Positions 16,998 through 24,994 of a stretch of 64,000 bases of DNA are shown here, in pieces. How positions within the stretch are numbered: the stretch's first letter is position 1; every line of letters begins with the position of its first letter. The notes below the pieces were generated by a model. That model worked only from the letters and a program-made list of their open reading frames with translations. It was not told the DNA's origin and did no database searches. A program made the translations under genes and the position numbers. This stretch comes from Sphaerisporangium sp040685555 (GTDB taxonomy: Bacteria > Actinomycetota > Actinomycetes > Streptosporangiales > Streptosporangiaceae), in the NCBI RefSeq assembly GCF_040685555.1, contig NZ_JBFBIK010000022.1, positions 1 through 64,000 of the forward strand. Direction: 5' to 3'.

Positions 16998-17717
16998 TCA
17001 GTGGTGGGCGGGGGCGGGCTCGCGGTCCTCGACCTGCTCGCCGCCGCGGTCGGGAACGAAGCGGTACCCGACGTTGCGGACGGTGCCGATCAGGGACTCG
17101 TACTCGGCGCCGAGCTTGGCGCGCAGCCGGCGCACGTGCACGTCGACGGTGCGGGTGCCGCCGAAGTAGTCGTATCCCCAGACCTCCTGCAGCAGCTGGG
17201 CGCGGGTGAAGACCCGTCCCGGGTGCTGCGCGAGGTACTTGAGGAGCTCGAACTCCTTGAAGGTCAGGTCAAGGGCGCGAGTGCGGAGCCGGGCGGTGTA
17301 GGTGGCCTCGTCGATCGAGAGATCGCCGCTGCGGATCTCGTCCGGCACCTCCTCGGTCGCGGCGATCGAGAGCCTGCCGACGGCGAGCCTGAGCCGGGCC
17401 TCGACCTCCGCCGGACCCGCCGTGTCGAGGAGAACGTCGTCGGCTCCCCACTCGGCGGTCATCGCGGCCAGGCCGCCTTCGGTGACGATCACCATCAGCG
17501 GGCAGTCGATGCCGGTGGTGCGAAGGAGGCGGCAGAGGCTCTTGGCGTGCACGAGCTCCCTTCGCGCGTCGACCAGCACGGCGTCGGCGGGTGGTGCGTC
17601 GATGAGCGCGGACGCCTCCGCGGGAGCGACCCGAACCGAGTGGAGCAGCAGCCCAAGTGCGGGCAGCACCTCCGCTGAGGGCTCCAGAGCATTGGTGAGC
17701 AGGAGCAGGTTACTCAC
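16998..17717 (-). CDS. glnR: Global nitrogen regulator GlnR
   Basis: 239-residue OmpR-type orphan response regulator. The N-terminus (LLLLTNALEPSAEVLPALGL) and the effector domain (LTFKEFELLKYLAQHPGRVF, WGYDYFGGTRTVDVHVRRL) match my memory of Streptomyces GlnR closely. The receiver has the conserved aspartate (VLVDARREL) but lacks the full acidic pocket, as in GlnR, which works without a partner kinase. It controls ammonium assimilation and transport genes. It starts with GTG 17717. The short Asp/Glu/His tail is variable in this family. Confidence 0.92.
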   Translation of the reverse strand: MSNLLLLTNALEPSAEVLPALGLLLHSVRVAPAEASALIDAPPADAVLVDARRELVHAKSLCRLLRTTGIDCPLMVIVTEGGLAAMTAEWGADDVLLDTAGPAEVEARLRLAVGRLSIAATEEVPDEIRSGDLSIDEATYTARLRTRALDLTFKEFELLKYLAQHPGRVFTRAQLLQEVWGYDYFGGTRTVDVHVRRLRAKLGAEYESLIGTVRNVGYRFVPDRGGEQVEDREPAPAHH

Positions 17718-18010
17718 AGCACCTCCTAATCCAGAGGCTGACCGGGGGGTGAGGCGACACAGCTTCGCTCACGCACCGCATCCGCCTCCTCCCCGCATTG
17801 TGACGGCGCCAGCCGTACAAACACGTAAAGGACCCGGGGGCTACGTCGCCCAGGTCCCGTCAGTACGTGAGGATAGCCCACAGGAAAGGCGCGTCCATAG
17901 TGCGTCAATCAGGTGAACGGTCCATCACGCGGGAAATAACCGTAACCATTCCCTCGCGGTGAGTGATTGACACTTGTGCGCTACTCATGAGTAAACGACA
18001 GAGGTGGCTG

Positions 18011-18268
18011 ATGGCAAGGGGTACGGTGCGCTACTGGGCGGCGGCCAAGGATGCGGCCGGAGTCGCCGAGGAACCGTTCGAGGCGGTCACGCTTGGTGAT
18101 CTCGTGGCAAAAATCACACTAAAATATGAAAATCCGGACCTAGCGCGCGTTCTTGGACTTTCTTCCTTCCTGGTGAACGGGAGCCCGGCGGGCACGCGCG
18201 ACCCCCACGCGGTCGAGATCCCAGAGGGGGCGACCGTGGAAGTGCTCCCGCCCTTCGCCGGGGGCTGA
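18011..18268 (+). CDS. MoaD/ThiS-like ubiquitin-fold protein
   Basis: 85 residues ending in the Gly-Gly tail (VEVLPPFAGG) needed for thiocarboxylate formation in MoaD/ThiS sulfur carriers. The N-terminal strand is ARGTVRYWAAAKDAAGV. ATG 18011 is preferred over upstream in-frame starts because GAGGTGG lies just before it and relatives begin MA(R/K)GTVRYW. A TTGACA at 17967 may be its promoter -35 box. In streptomycetes a similar gene also neighbours glnR. Whether it serves molybdopterin or another pathway is not shown here. Confidence 0.85.
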   Translation: MARGTVRYWAAAKDAAGVAEEPFEAVTLGDLVAKITLKYENPDLARVLGLSSFLVNGSPAGTRDPHAVEIPEGATVEVLPPFAGG

Positions 18269-18385
18269 GCGGGCTGCTGAGCATCGCGGACGAATGCCTG
18301 CTTGATACGCGTTTCGGTGGTATTGCCCGGGGGAGTAGGGCGGCGCGGATACTGTCATCACAGGCGTACCCCCTGAAGGAGTCGG

Positions 18386-19063
18386 ATGCGCAAGCTGATC
18401 GTGTTCCTCATCTTGCTCGGCGTCCTCCTGGTCGTGGTCGACCGTGTGGCCGTGGCCGGAGTGCAGAGCGAGGTCTCCCGCCAGGTGGCGGCTCAGTACG
18501 ACCTGGCCACGCCGCCCAAGGTCGAGGTGCACGGCATCCCCTTCCTCACCCAGGCGGTCGCCGGGCGCTACGAGGAGATCACCGTCGCGATGGGGCCGAT
18601 GACGACCCCCGACGGCGCGAAGATCTCCCGCATCGACGCGGTCCTGCACGGGGTGAACGCCCCGCTCATGGACCTCATCCAGGACTCCGCCAAGGCCGAC
18701 ATCCGCGCCGAGAGGGTCACCGGCACGGTGGTGATCTCGCGGCAGACCCTGGACGCCCGCGCGCCGCGCGGCCTCAAGGTGCAGGGCAACGGCGACGACA
18801 CCCTGAACGTCACGGGCAAGCTCACGGTGGCCGGCATCTCCATCCCCGTCACGGCGAAGATGAAGATCGAGGTCGTCAAGGGCGGCGTGCGGCTGACCCC
18901 CGAGAACGTCAACGGCATCCAGGTGCCGAACGCCAGCCAGGCCCTCAGCTTCACCGTGCCCATCAAGGACCTGCCGCTCAACCTCAAGATCGAGAAGGTG
19001 CGCACCACCCCGGAGGGCCTGGCGGTCGAGGGCTCGGCGACGGACGTGCCGTTGCGTGGCTGA
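18386..19063 (+). CDS. LmeA-family (DUF2993) lipid-binding envelope protein
   Basis: 225 residues. One N-terminal hydrophobic segment (LIVFLILLGVLLVVV) acts as signal anchor, followed by a beta-rich DUF2993 domain (VEVHGIPFLTQAVAGRYEEI is typical). Mycobacterial LmeA binds phospholipids and aids lipomannan maturation; the role in this organism is unknown. It starts at ATG 18386 with AAGGAG upstream. Its end overlaps the following sigma factor gene by 8 bases. Confidence 0.88.
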   Translation: MRKLIVFLILLGVLLVVVDRVAVAGVQSEVSRQVAAQYDLATPPKVEVHGIPFLTQAVAGRYEEITVAMGPMTTPDGAKISRIDAVLHGVNAPLMDLIQDSAKADIRAERVTGTVVISRQTLDARAPRGLKVQGNGDDTLNVTGKLTVAGISIPVTAKMKIEVVKGGVRLTPENVNGIQVPNASQALSFTVPIKDLPLNLKIEKVRTTPEGLAVEGSATDVPLRG

Positions 19064-19607
19064 ACCGGATCCCGCCGCCGTACGTCATGAGAATGTGAGC
19101 CCCGCCGGAACCGCCGACGAGCAGTTGATACGAACTCTCTTCGATCAGCACGCGGGGTCACTATACGGTTACGTGTTGCGATTGACGGGCGATCCGGGCA
19201 AGGCGGAGGACGTGGTACAGGAGACGCTGTTGCGGGCGTGGAAGCACCCCGACGTGCTGACCGACCGCCCGGTCAGGGCGTGGCTGTTCACCGTCGCCCG
19301 CAACCTGGTCGTCGACCATCACCGTGCCCGCAAGTCCCGGCCGCAGGAGACCACGGACGAGGCCCTCGCCGTGATCCCCGCCGACGACGAGCTGGAGCGC
19401 GCGGTGGAGTCCTGGGGAGTCGCCGACGCCATCGCGGACCTGCGGCCGGAGCACCGCGAGGTCTTACTGGAGACCTACTACCGGGGCCGGTCGGTGAAGG
19501 AGGCCGCGGAGGTGCTGGGCATCCCGGCCGGCACGGTCAAGTCGCGCACTTACTACGCGCTTCGCGCGTTGAAGCTCGCGCTGGAGGAGCGGGGGCTCGC
19601 GCCATGA
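19056..19607 (+). CDS. ECF RNA polymerase sigma factor
   Basis: 183 residues. Region 2 is around residues 25-95 (DQHAGSLYGYVLRLTGDPGKAEDVVQETLLRAW) and region 4 around 125-175 (LRPEHREVLLETYYRGRSVKEAAEVLGIPAGTVKSR). GTG 19056 overlaps the LmeA-like gene, and its stop overlaps the next ATG (ATGA at 19604), so it is tightly coupled to its anti-sigma factor. The target regulon is unknown; the neighbouring thioredoxin and sulfur genes hint at thiol or envelope stress, which is inference. Confidence 0.93.
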   Translation: MAEPDPAAVRHENVSPAGTADEQLIRTLFDQHAGSLYGYVLRLTGDPGKAEDVVQETLLRAWKHPDVLTDRPVRAWLFTVARNLVVDHHRARKSRPQETTDEALAVIPADDELERAVESWGVADAIADLRPEHREVLLETYYRGRSVKEAAEVLGIPAGTVKSRTYYALRALKLALEERGLAP

Positions 19608-20389
19608 GCGCCTGTGAGGACGTACGGATGTCGCTCGGCGCGTACATGCTGGGCGCGCTGGACGCGGACGAGATGGTCCAGGTCGAGGCCCATCTGGCGA
19701 CATGTCCGGACTGTCGTGCCGAGCTGGACGAGATCAGCGGGCTCAGCGCGCTCCTCGCCCGGGTCTCCGAGGAGGACATCGAGCAGGCGGCCAGCCCGCC
19801 GCACGCCGTCCTCGACCGCCTGATCTCGGCGTCTGCCAGGCGGCACCGGGTGAACAGGGTGGTGTTCGGCCTCGCGGCCTCCCTGGTCGCGGTCGTCCTC
19901 GGCGGTTCGGCCTGGCTGGCGTTGGGGCAGCCGCGGGACGCCACCACGACGGCCGCCGGCGCTCCCGCCGCCAGCAGCGCCCACGGGAGCGCCTCCCAGC
20001 GCGTCGAGGACGACTCCGCGCGCGGCGAGCTCTTCGCGGCGAGCCCGGAACCATCGATCATGCTCAAGGACGAACCGTCGCCGTCCCCCGTCTCCGCGCG
20101 GGGCGGCAACGGCCGCATACACGCCGAGCTGACCCTGACGCCGGGAGACAAGGGCACGACCGTCGAGGTCGTCCTCTCCGGCGTCCCCACCGGTACGTCC
20201 TGCCGGGTGACCGCGGTCGGGACCGACGGCACCCAGTCCCCTGCGGGCAGCTGGACGATCGACGCCGCCGACTACCGGAGCGGGCCTGCCACGTTCACCG
20301 GGAGCACCGAGCTGACGATCGACCGGATCCGGGGGTTCGACATCCGCGCCTCCTCGGGCAAGCGTCTGGTGTGGGTCAAGGCGCCGTAG
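19604..20389 (+). CDS. Zinc-finger anti-sigma factor with extracytoplasmic domain
   Basis: 261 residues. The zf-HC2/ZAS motif is H30-x3-C34-x2-C37 (HLATCPDC), one membrane segment lies around residues 87-107 (VVFGLAASLVAVVLGGSAWL), then a Ser/Ala/Pro-rich linker and a C-terminal extracytoplasmic beta domain (RIHAELTLTPGDKGTTVEVV). It should hold the preceding ECF sigma factor at the membrane until signalled. It starts at ATG 19604, overlapping the sigma stop. Confidence 0.92.
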   Translation: MSACEDVRMSLGAYMLGALDADEMVQVEAHLATCPDCRAELDEISGLSALLARVSEEDIEQAASPPHAVLDRLISASARRHRVNRVVFGLAASLVAVVLGGSAWLALGQPRDATTTAAGAPAASSAHGSASQRVEDDSARGELFAASPEPSIMLKDEPSPSPVSARGGNGRIHAELTLTPGDKGTTVEVVLSGVPTGTSCRVTAVGTDGTQSPAGSWTIDAADYRSGPATFTGSTELTIDRIRGFDIRASSGKRLVWVKAP

Positions 20390-20421
20390 TCCCGCGGGTG
20401 GGAATGGTGGCCGGGTGACAG

Positions 20422-20868
20422 ATGTTGTCGCTGGCGATGACAGGCCTGCTGGTGCTCTGCGTGACGCTGGCCGCCGGTCTCGTCGCCGGGCTGGCGATGA
20501 GGCGGCGGAGCGGAGCCGTGCGCGCCGTGAGGAGCGAGATGGATTTCGTGGCCGCCGACGATCTCGGCGAGGAGCTGGGCGAGCGCGCCACGCTGGTGCA
20601 GTTCTCCACGGCCTTCTGCCAGCCCTGCCGGGCGACCCGGCGCATCCTGTCGGAGGTCTCCGGCATGGTGCCCGGCGTGCGGCACGTGGAGATCGACGCG
20701 GAGTCCCGGCTCGACCTGGTACGGCGGTTCGACGTGATGCGCACGCCGACGGTCCTGGTGCTGGACGGCGCCGGCCGCGTGATCAAAAAGGCCTCCGGCC
20801 AACCCCGCAAGGTGGATGTGATCGCGGCCCTCGGGTTCGCGGCATCTCATGAGTCGGACGCGACGTGA
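20422..20868 (+). CDS. Membrane-anchored thioredoxin-like protein
   Basis: 148 residues. One N-terminal membrane segment (residues 4-25) is followed by a thioredoxin fold with the CxxC site at residues 66-69 (CQPC) and the cis-proline segment MRTPTVLVL. CQPC is an unusual active-site dipeptide compared with CGPC. It probably reduces or exchanges disulfides at the envelope. It follows the anti-sigma gene by 32 bases and may be in the same operon. Confidence 0.87.
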   Translation: MLSLAMTGLLVLCVTLAAGLVAGLAMRRRSGAVRAVRSEMDFVAADDLGEELGERATLVQFSTAFCQPCRATRRILSEVSGMVPGVRHVEIDAESRLDLVRRFDVMRTPTVLVLDGAGRVIKKASGQPRKVDVIAALGFAASHESDAT

Positions 20869-20900
20869 CAGATGGCAAGACGGCGAGTACTGTCGTGGAC

Positions 20901-20984
20901 ATGACACCCTCGGCAGAGCTGCTGACGAAGCGGCGCGCGGTTGATTTCTGCCGCGTAGCCACCGCGCTCTGTCGTATGGCCTGA
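20901..20984 (+). CDS. Cys-containing leader peptide of the sulfur operon
   Basis: A 27-residue ORF whose second half reads LTKRRAVDFCRVATALCR, with two Cys codons near the end. I recall a family of short 'putative leader peptides' in actinobacteria with the pattern (L)T(R/K)RR-VD-RV--ALC-R, placed before sulfur-assimilation genes and shown in mycobacteria to control a sulfurtransferase operon by cysteine-dependent attenuation. Here it lies 90 bases upstream of DUF4395-sseA-DUF1416, as that model expects. The intervening bases 20985-21073 would hold the attenuator. Confidence 0.8.
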   Translation: MTPSAELLTKRRAVDFCRVATALCRMA

Positions 20985-21073
20985 GGGCGATCGCGCGGTT
21001 TTCACCACCGCACCGCTCTGAATAGTGCCCGATCCATGCGTTTCCGGCACGATCCCTTCAGGAGCTTTCCGCC

Positions 21074-21484
21074 ATGCAGGTCGATCCAAGAAGCACGCGG
21101 TTTTCCGCGGCGATAACGACGCTCATCCTGGCGCTGGTTCTGCTCACGGGCAATGCCTGGCTGCTCCTCGCCCAGGGCGTGGTCTTCACCCTGGGGGTCG
21201 CCGGAGTCTCACCGTATGGCCTGGTATTCAGACGATTGGTGCGGCCGAGAATCGGTCCGCCGGCGGAGATGGAGGACCCCGCCCCGCCTCGCTTCGCGCA
21301 GGGTGTGGGCCTGGTCTTCGCGCTCGTCGGCGTGATCGGGTTCACCGCGCAGATCACGCCCCTCGCGCTCGTCGCGACAGCCGCGGCCCTGCTGGCCGCG
21401 TTCCTGAACGCCGCCTTCGGCTTCTGCCTGGGCTGCGAGATGTACCTGATCGTCCGCCGTCTAATGCCCGCCGCAACCCGATAA
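21074..21484 (+). CDS. DUF4395 membrane protein
   Basis: 136 residues with about four hydrophobic segments in two pairs and a late CxxC motif in FGFCLGCEMYL near residue 119. DUF4395 proteins are regularly found beside thiosulfate sulfurtransferases; their job is not established, though the CxxC and location suggest handling of sulfur or thiols at the membrane. It starts at ATG 21074 with CAGGAG 9 nt upstream, and is first in the operon after the leader peptide. Confidence 0.88.
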   Translation: MQVDPRSTRFSAAITTLILALVLLTGNAWLLLAQGVVFTLGVAGVSPYGLVFRRLVRPRIGPPAEMEDPAPPRFAQGVGLVFALVGVIGFTAQITPLALVATAAALLAAFLNAAFGFCLGCEMYLIVRRLMPAATR

Positions 21485-21498
21485 CGGGAGGTTCCCTA

Positions 21499-22338
21499 AT
21501 GAGCCGCTCCGCCGTACTGGTGGACGCCGACTGGGTCGAGGCCAACCTCGACTCTCCTGGTGTCGTGCTCGTCGAAGTCGACGAGGACGCCAGCGCCTAT
21601 GACAAGGGCCACATCCGTGGTGCCGTGAAGATCGACTGGAAGAAGGATCTGCAGGACCCGGTCCGCCGCGACTTCGTGGACCGTGAGGGCTTCCAGGCCC
21701 TTCTGTCGGCTCGGGGCATCGGCAACGACGACACCGTGGTCCTCTACGGTGGCAACAACAACTGGTTCGCCGCCTACGCGTACTGGTACTTCAAGCTCTA
21801 CGGTCACGAGAACGTCCGTCTGCTCGACGGCGGCCGCAAGAAGTGGGAGCTCGACTCGCGCGAGCTGGTCACCGACGCGCCGGCGCGGCCCGAGACGCAG
21901 TACGCCGCCAAGGACCAGAACCTGTCGCTCCGTGCCTTCCGTGACGAGGTCGTCACCGCGATCGGCAAGCTCAACCTCGTGGACGTCCGCTCGCCCGACG
22001 AGTTCACCGGCAAGCTTCTCGCTCCGGCCCACCTCCCGCAGGAAGCGGCGCAGCGGGGTGGCCACATCCCCACCGCCCGCAACATCCCGTGGTCCAAGGC
22101 GGCCAACGACGACGGCACCTTCCGGTCCGACGAGGAGCTCCGCACGCTCTACGCAGGCGCGGGTGTCGACTTCGACAAGGACACGATCGCCTACTGCCGC
22201 ATCGGCGAGCGTTCCGCCCACACCTGGTTCGTGCTGCACGAGATCCTCGGCCAGGCGAACGTGAAGAACTACGACGGCTCGTGGACCGAGTACGGCTCGC
22301 TGATCGGCGTGCCGATCGAGTTGGGGGAGGCCCGCTGA
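21499..22338 (+). CDS. sseA: Thiosulfate sulfurtransferase (rhodanese)
   Basis: 279 residues, two rhodanese domains. The C-terminal domain has the active-site loop CRIGERS with Cys near residue 233; the N-terminal domain (AYDKGHIRGAVKIDW, VVLYGGNNNWFAAYAYW) is inactive as usual. It transfers sulfane sulfur from thiosulfate to an acceptor. ATG 21499 has GGGAGG 7 nt upstream. The stop overlaps the DUF1416 start (TGATG). It matches the CysA2/SseA type found with DUF1416 in actinobacteria. Confidence 0.94.
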   Translation: MSRSAVLVDADWVEANLDSPGVVLVEVDEDASAYDKGHIRGAVKIDWKKDLQDPVRRDFVDREGFQALLSARGIGNDDTVVLYGGNNNWFAAYAYWYFKLYGHENVRLLDGGRKKWELDSRELVTDAPARPETQYAAKDQNLSLRAFRDEVVTAIGKLNLVDVRSPDEFTGKLLAPAHLPQEAAQRGGHIPTARNIPWSKAANDDGTFRSDEELRTLYAGAGVDFDKDTIAYCRIGERSAHTWFVLHEILGQANVKNYDGSWTEYGSLIGVPIELGEAR

Positions 22339-22637
22339 TGACCGTTCAGGGTTGCGCCGCACCGGAGCAGACCGTCACGCTTCCGCCCGGGATCGATCTG
22401 TCGACCCAGGCCGTCATTCAGGGTGTCGTCACCGGCGCCGGCACGGCATACGCCCGTCTCCTCGACCACTCCGGCGAGTTCACCGGCGAGGTGGTGGTGT
22501 CCGACGAGGGCATCTTCCGCTTCTTCGCCGCGCCCGGCTCCTGGACCGTCCGCATCATCGCGGGCGGCGGCGTCACCAAGGACGTCACCGTGGAGGCCCG
22601 CCTCGGCGAGGTCTCCCAGCTCCAGGTCGCCGTCTGA
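22338..22637 (+). CDS. DUF1416 protein (SseC-like)
   Basis: 99 residues, beta-rich, beginning with a Cys-containing MTVQGCAAPEQT and continuing with GVVTGAGTAYARLLDHSGEF, the typical DUF1416/SseC core that resembles a carboxypeptidase-regulatory-like fold. It is always paired with the sulfurtransferase in actinobacteria, and the start overlaps the sseA stop by one base. The biochemical role is unknown. Confidence 0.92.
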   Translation: MTVQGCAAPEQTVTLPPGIDLSTQAVIQGVVTGAGTAYARLLDHSGEFTGEVVVSDEGIFRFFAAPGSWTVRIIAGGGVTKDVTVEARLGEVSQLQVAV

Positions 22638-22698
22638 CGATCGCCCGCTAGCCTCGCCGTCCGGGCGGTACGGCTACAAGGCGTGCATCTCGTCGAGA

Positions 22699-22734
22699 GG
22701 GCCGGCGTTCCCGCCACGGGGACGCCGGCCCTTT
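22699..22734 (+). terminator. Strong rho-independent terminator of the sulfur operon
   Basis: GGGCCGGCGTTCCC (22699-22712) pairs with GGGGACGCCGGCCC (22718-22731) with a 5-base loop and one G-T pair, followed by TTT. Confidence 0.85.
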
Positions 22735-22808
22735 CGCGTGTCAGCGACGGGAGAGCCGGCCTTTCGCGTGTCAGTGACGGGAACGCGGGCCCCTTCGCGT
22801 GTCCCGAC
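22731..22808 (+). repeat. 30-bp tandem repeat after the terminator
   Basis: Two 30-base units start at 22731 and 22761 (CTTTCGCGTGTCAG(C/T)GACGG...), followed by a partial third unit from 22791. They look like duplicated terminator tails; no coding sense is seen. Confidence 0.75.
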
Positions 22809-22886
22809 TTTCCCAGACCTTGTTCAGGGATTCCCCAAATGGGATCTCTTCCCCTGATGCTGCTGCGACGCGTGGTGAGCCGTCGA

Positions 22887-22899
22887 TAGGATGCACCGG
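22887..22899 (+). promoter_or_regulatory. -10 element for a leaderless transcript (gene A)
   Basis: TAGGAT at 22887-22892 lies exactly 7 bases before ATG 22900, and no ribosome binding site is present. The paralogue at 26525 has TAACAT with the same spacing and the same ATGTCCGAA start. Confidence 0.6.
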
Positions 22900-24279
22900 A
22901 TGTCCGAATCCACCCGCACCCCCGCCGTATGGTCGCTGCCGTGGCACACCCTGAGCCTGGCCGGGCGATGCCTGCTGCCGCTGGTCATGTGGTACTCGGC
23001 GGGGCAGCTGCTGCGCTTCGGCCTGCTCGCCGCCGGCACCGACCTGTCGCACGGCTCCATGCGCGACCTGCGGCTCGTCGTGACGATGCTGCTCTTCATC
23101 GTCATGGTCCTGGCGAACATGATCGTCAGCGTGGGGATGTTCTACACGCTTCGCGGGGCGCTGTCGGAGATGCGCGCCAGGCGGGGGGACGGCGAGGAGG
23201 ACGAGGGCTTCGTCGGCAGCCTCAGCAGGGTCATCGTGCCCTTCGTCGCGCTCTACCTGAGCTGGGGCTGGCATCTCGACGACGTGCGAGCCTTCATCAC
23301 CACCGACATCACCCGGCAGAGCGGAGAGAAGGGCTATCTCGGCGCCTTCTACGACATCTCCACCGGGCAGGCCCAGGACACGGGCCTCGGGCTCATCGGA
23401 CTGAACTTCAACGTGACGCTGGCGATCATGATCGCCGCCTTCCTGGGAAGATATTTCCTCACGATCTGGCATGAGAAGCGGGGGAGCCGCTCCACGGCCC
23501 TCGCCGTCGCCTTCTGCGAGCTCTCCTTCTTCTACTACGGCGCGCAGGTCGTCGCCTCCCGTGGTGACTGGGTGGGCAGCCGCGCCGCCATGACCTGGTG
23601 GAACGACCTCATCGCCGGCCTGGAAGTCAACGTCCCCGGCTGGGAGGCGTTCTGGAGCGCGGTCGGCGCGGTCAAGCCGTACGCCTGGGACGCGCTGGTG
23701 CTGCCCGCCGCCTGGCTGACCGTCGCGATCCTCATGTACGGCGCGTACGCCGAGGACGCCGGCACCGTGATCAAGGGCACGAAGCTGGAGACCACGGCCG
23801 CGCAGGCCGGACAGGCGATCACCGCGCGCACCCACTCGCTCACCCGCCAGACCCTGACGCGGTTCTTCGGCCGCTGGGCACACTGGGTGGCGCTGGCGAA
23901 CACCGTGCGCCTGGTGGTGCGGGGCGGCGCGCCGCTGTTCGGGATGTTCGCCCTCTGCTTCGCGGCGATCAAGGTCGGCGAGGGGTACGCGCAGCGCGGT
24001 CTGCAGTACCTGGCGGGCAACGACTACCCGGTGCTCTACTGGGACGTCGTCTTCGTGCCGATCAACTTCGCGGTGGACCTCGCGGTCACCGTGCTCACCA
24101 CCTGCCTGCTGGCGGCGACCTTCGACGTCGCCGCCTCCGCCGAACGGCGGCGCGCCGCGGCGGTCAGCGACCGAACCGCAGCGCCGGCCCCGCCTCCCGC
24201 TCTCCCGCGTAGAGACTCGGCCAGAGCATCAGCTCGACCTGGTCGACCAGTTCCTTCGGGACCGCGCTCAGCAGGGTGA
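22900..24279 (+). CDS. Polytopic membrane protein A (module copy 1)
   Basis: 459 residues, about eight hydrophobic segments, no family recognised. It aligns by eye along its length with the paralogue at 26525: LVMWYSAGQLLRFGLLAAG-TDLSHGSMR against LVLWFTLGKLGRFGLLVAG-SELSHGSFR, a shared WWND...LE..VPGW stretch, and LLAATFDVAA near the end. The C-terminal 40 residues are Ala/Pro/Arg-rich and overlap the convergent gene B by 116 bases. ATG 22891 is an alternative start, but the -10 box geometry favours a leaderless start at 22900. It is first of a four-gene block that is duplicated immediately downstream. Confidence 0.8.
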   Translation: MSESTRTPAVWSLPWHTLSLAGRCLLPLVMWYSAGQLLRFGLLAAGTDLSHGSMRDLRLVVTMLLFIVMVLANMIVSVGMFYTLRGALSEMRARRGDGEEDEGFVGSLSRVIVPFVALYLSWGWHLDDVRAFITTDITRQSGEKGYLGAFYDISTGQAQDTGLGLIGLNFNVTLAIMIAAFLGRYFLTIWHEKRGSRSTALAVAFCELSFFYYGAQVVASRGDWVGSRAAMTWWNDLIAGLEVNVPGWEAFWSAVGAVKPYAWDALVLPAAWLTVAILMYGAYAEDAGTVIKGTKLETTAAQAGQAITARTHSLTRQTLTRFFGRWAHWVALANTVRLVVRGGAPLFGMFALCFAAIKVGEGYAQRGLQYLAGNDYPVLYWDVVFVPINFAVDLAVTVLTTCLLAATFDVAASAERRRAAAVSDRTAAPAPPPALPRRDSARASARPGRPVPSGPRSAG

Positions 24280-24994
24280 AGCGTCCCGGCACGCCGGGCG
24301 AGAGCTCGTCGGGAACCTTCCGCGGCTCGGCCGTCCACGTGCGGCCCGCCTTGTCGGCCATGTAGAAGCCGGGCAGGCTGTAGGAGTACCTCGTGCCTTC
24401 GGCGTTCAGCGCGGTGGCCTGCACGTCGATCTGGATCATGGTGCGGTCGGGTAGGTCCGGCCGCTGGTCCGGCACGACGGCGATGCCGAGGAGCCGCCAC
24501 TTCGCGTCCGCCAGCGGCACCTCCTGGCCGGGCGACACCTGCTGGACCCGCGCGGGAGGGACGCTCTTCTCGAACCGGTTCAGCGCGTCGTACCCCCGTA
24601 TCGCGAGGAACGCGGCGGTCAGCCCGACGGCCCCGGCGAGCTGCACGCCGATCTTCACCGCCTTCGGCATCGGGCGCCGACGCCGCCGCGAGGGCTGCGC
24701 GGGCGGGGAAGCCTGCGCGACCGGCGCGCTCGGCGAGGGCCCGGGGTACGGCGCCTCGAAGGGGGCCGGAACCGCCGCCGGGGACGGCGCGGGAGGCGGC
24801 CACGGCTGGCGGCGGGGGGCCGGCCCGTCCTGGATCACGGGGATCGGCACCGTGGAGCTGCCTCTGGGCTCCGGCTCGGGCGGAGGCCAGACCCTGGCGT
24901 CGGGGCGGGGCAGGCGTTTGGAGGGGGTGAACCAGGACGGCTCGGCGGCGGGAGGGCTCCAGACGCCGGTGTCGTCGGGATTCTGGTCGCTCAT
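24164..24994 (-). CDS. Single-pass envelope protein B (module copy 1)
   Basis: 276 residues. A Pro-rich cytoplasmic N-terminus of about 110 residues, a basic stretch RRRRRPMPKAVK, one membrane segment (IGVQLAGAVGLTAAFLAI) and an extracytoplasmic beta-rich domain follow. It is paralogous to 27845-28534: VSPGQEVPLADAKWRL against VPPGQSVALHGMRWQV, and both end AVPK(E/A)L...LRF(G/A)R. ATG 24994 overlaps the stop of gene C by one base, so translation is coupled. No known domain is recognised. It converges on and overlaps gene A. Confidence 0.8.
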   Translation of the reverse strand: MSDQNPDDTGVWSPPAAEPSWFTPSKRLPRPDARVWPPPEPEPRGSSTVPIPVIQDGPAPRRQPWPPPAPSPAAVPAPFEAPYPGPSPSAPVAQASPPAQPSRRRRRPMPKAVKIGVQLAGAVGLTAAFLAIRGYDALNRFEKSVPPARVQQVSPGQEVPLADAKWRLLGIAVVPDQRPDLPDRTMIQIDVQATALNAEGTRYSYSLPGFYMADKAGRTWTAEPRKVPDELSPGVPGRFTLLSAVPKELVDQVELMLWPSLYAGEREAGPALRFGR

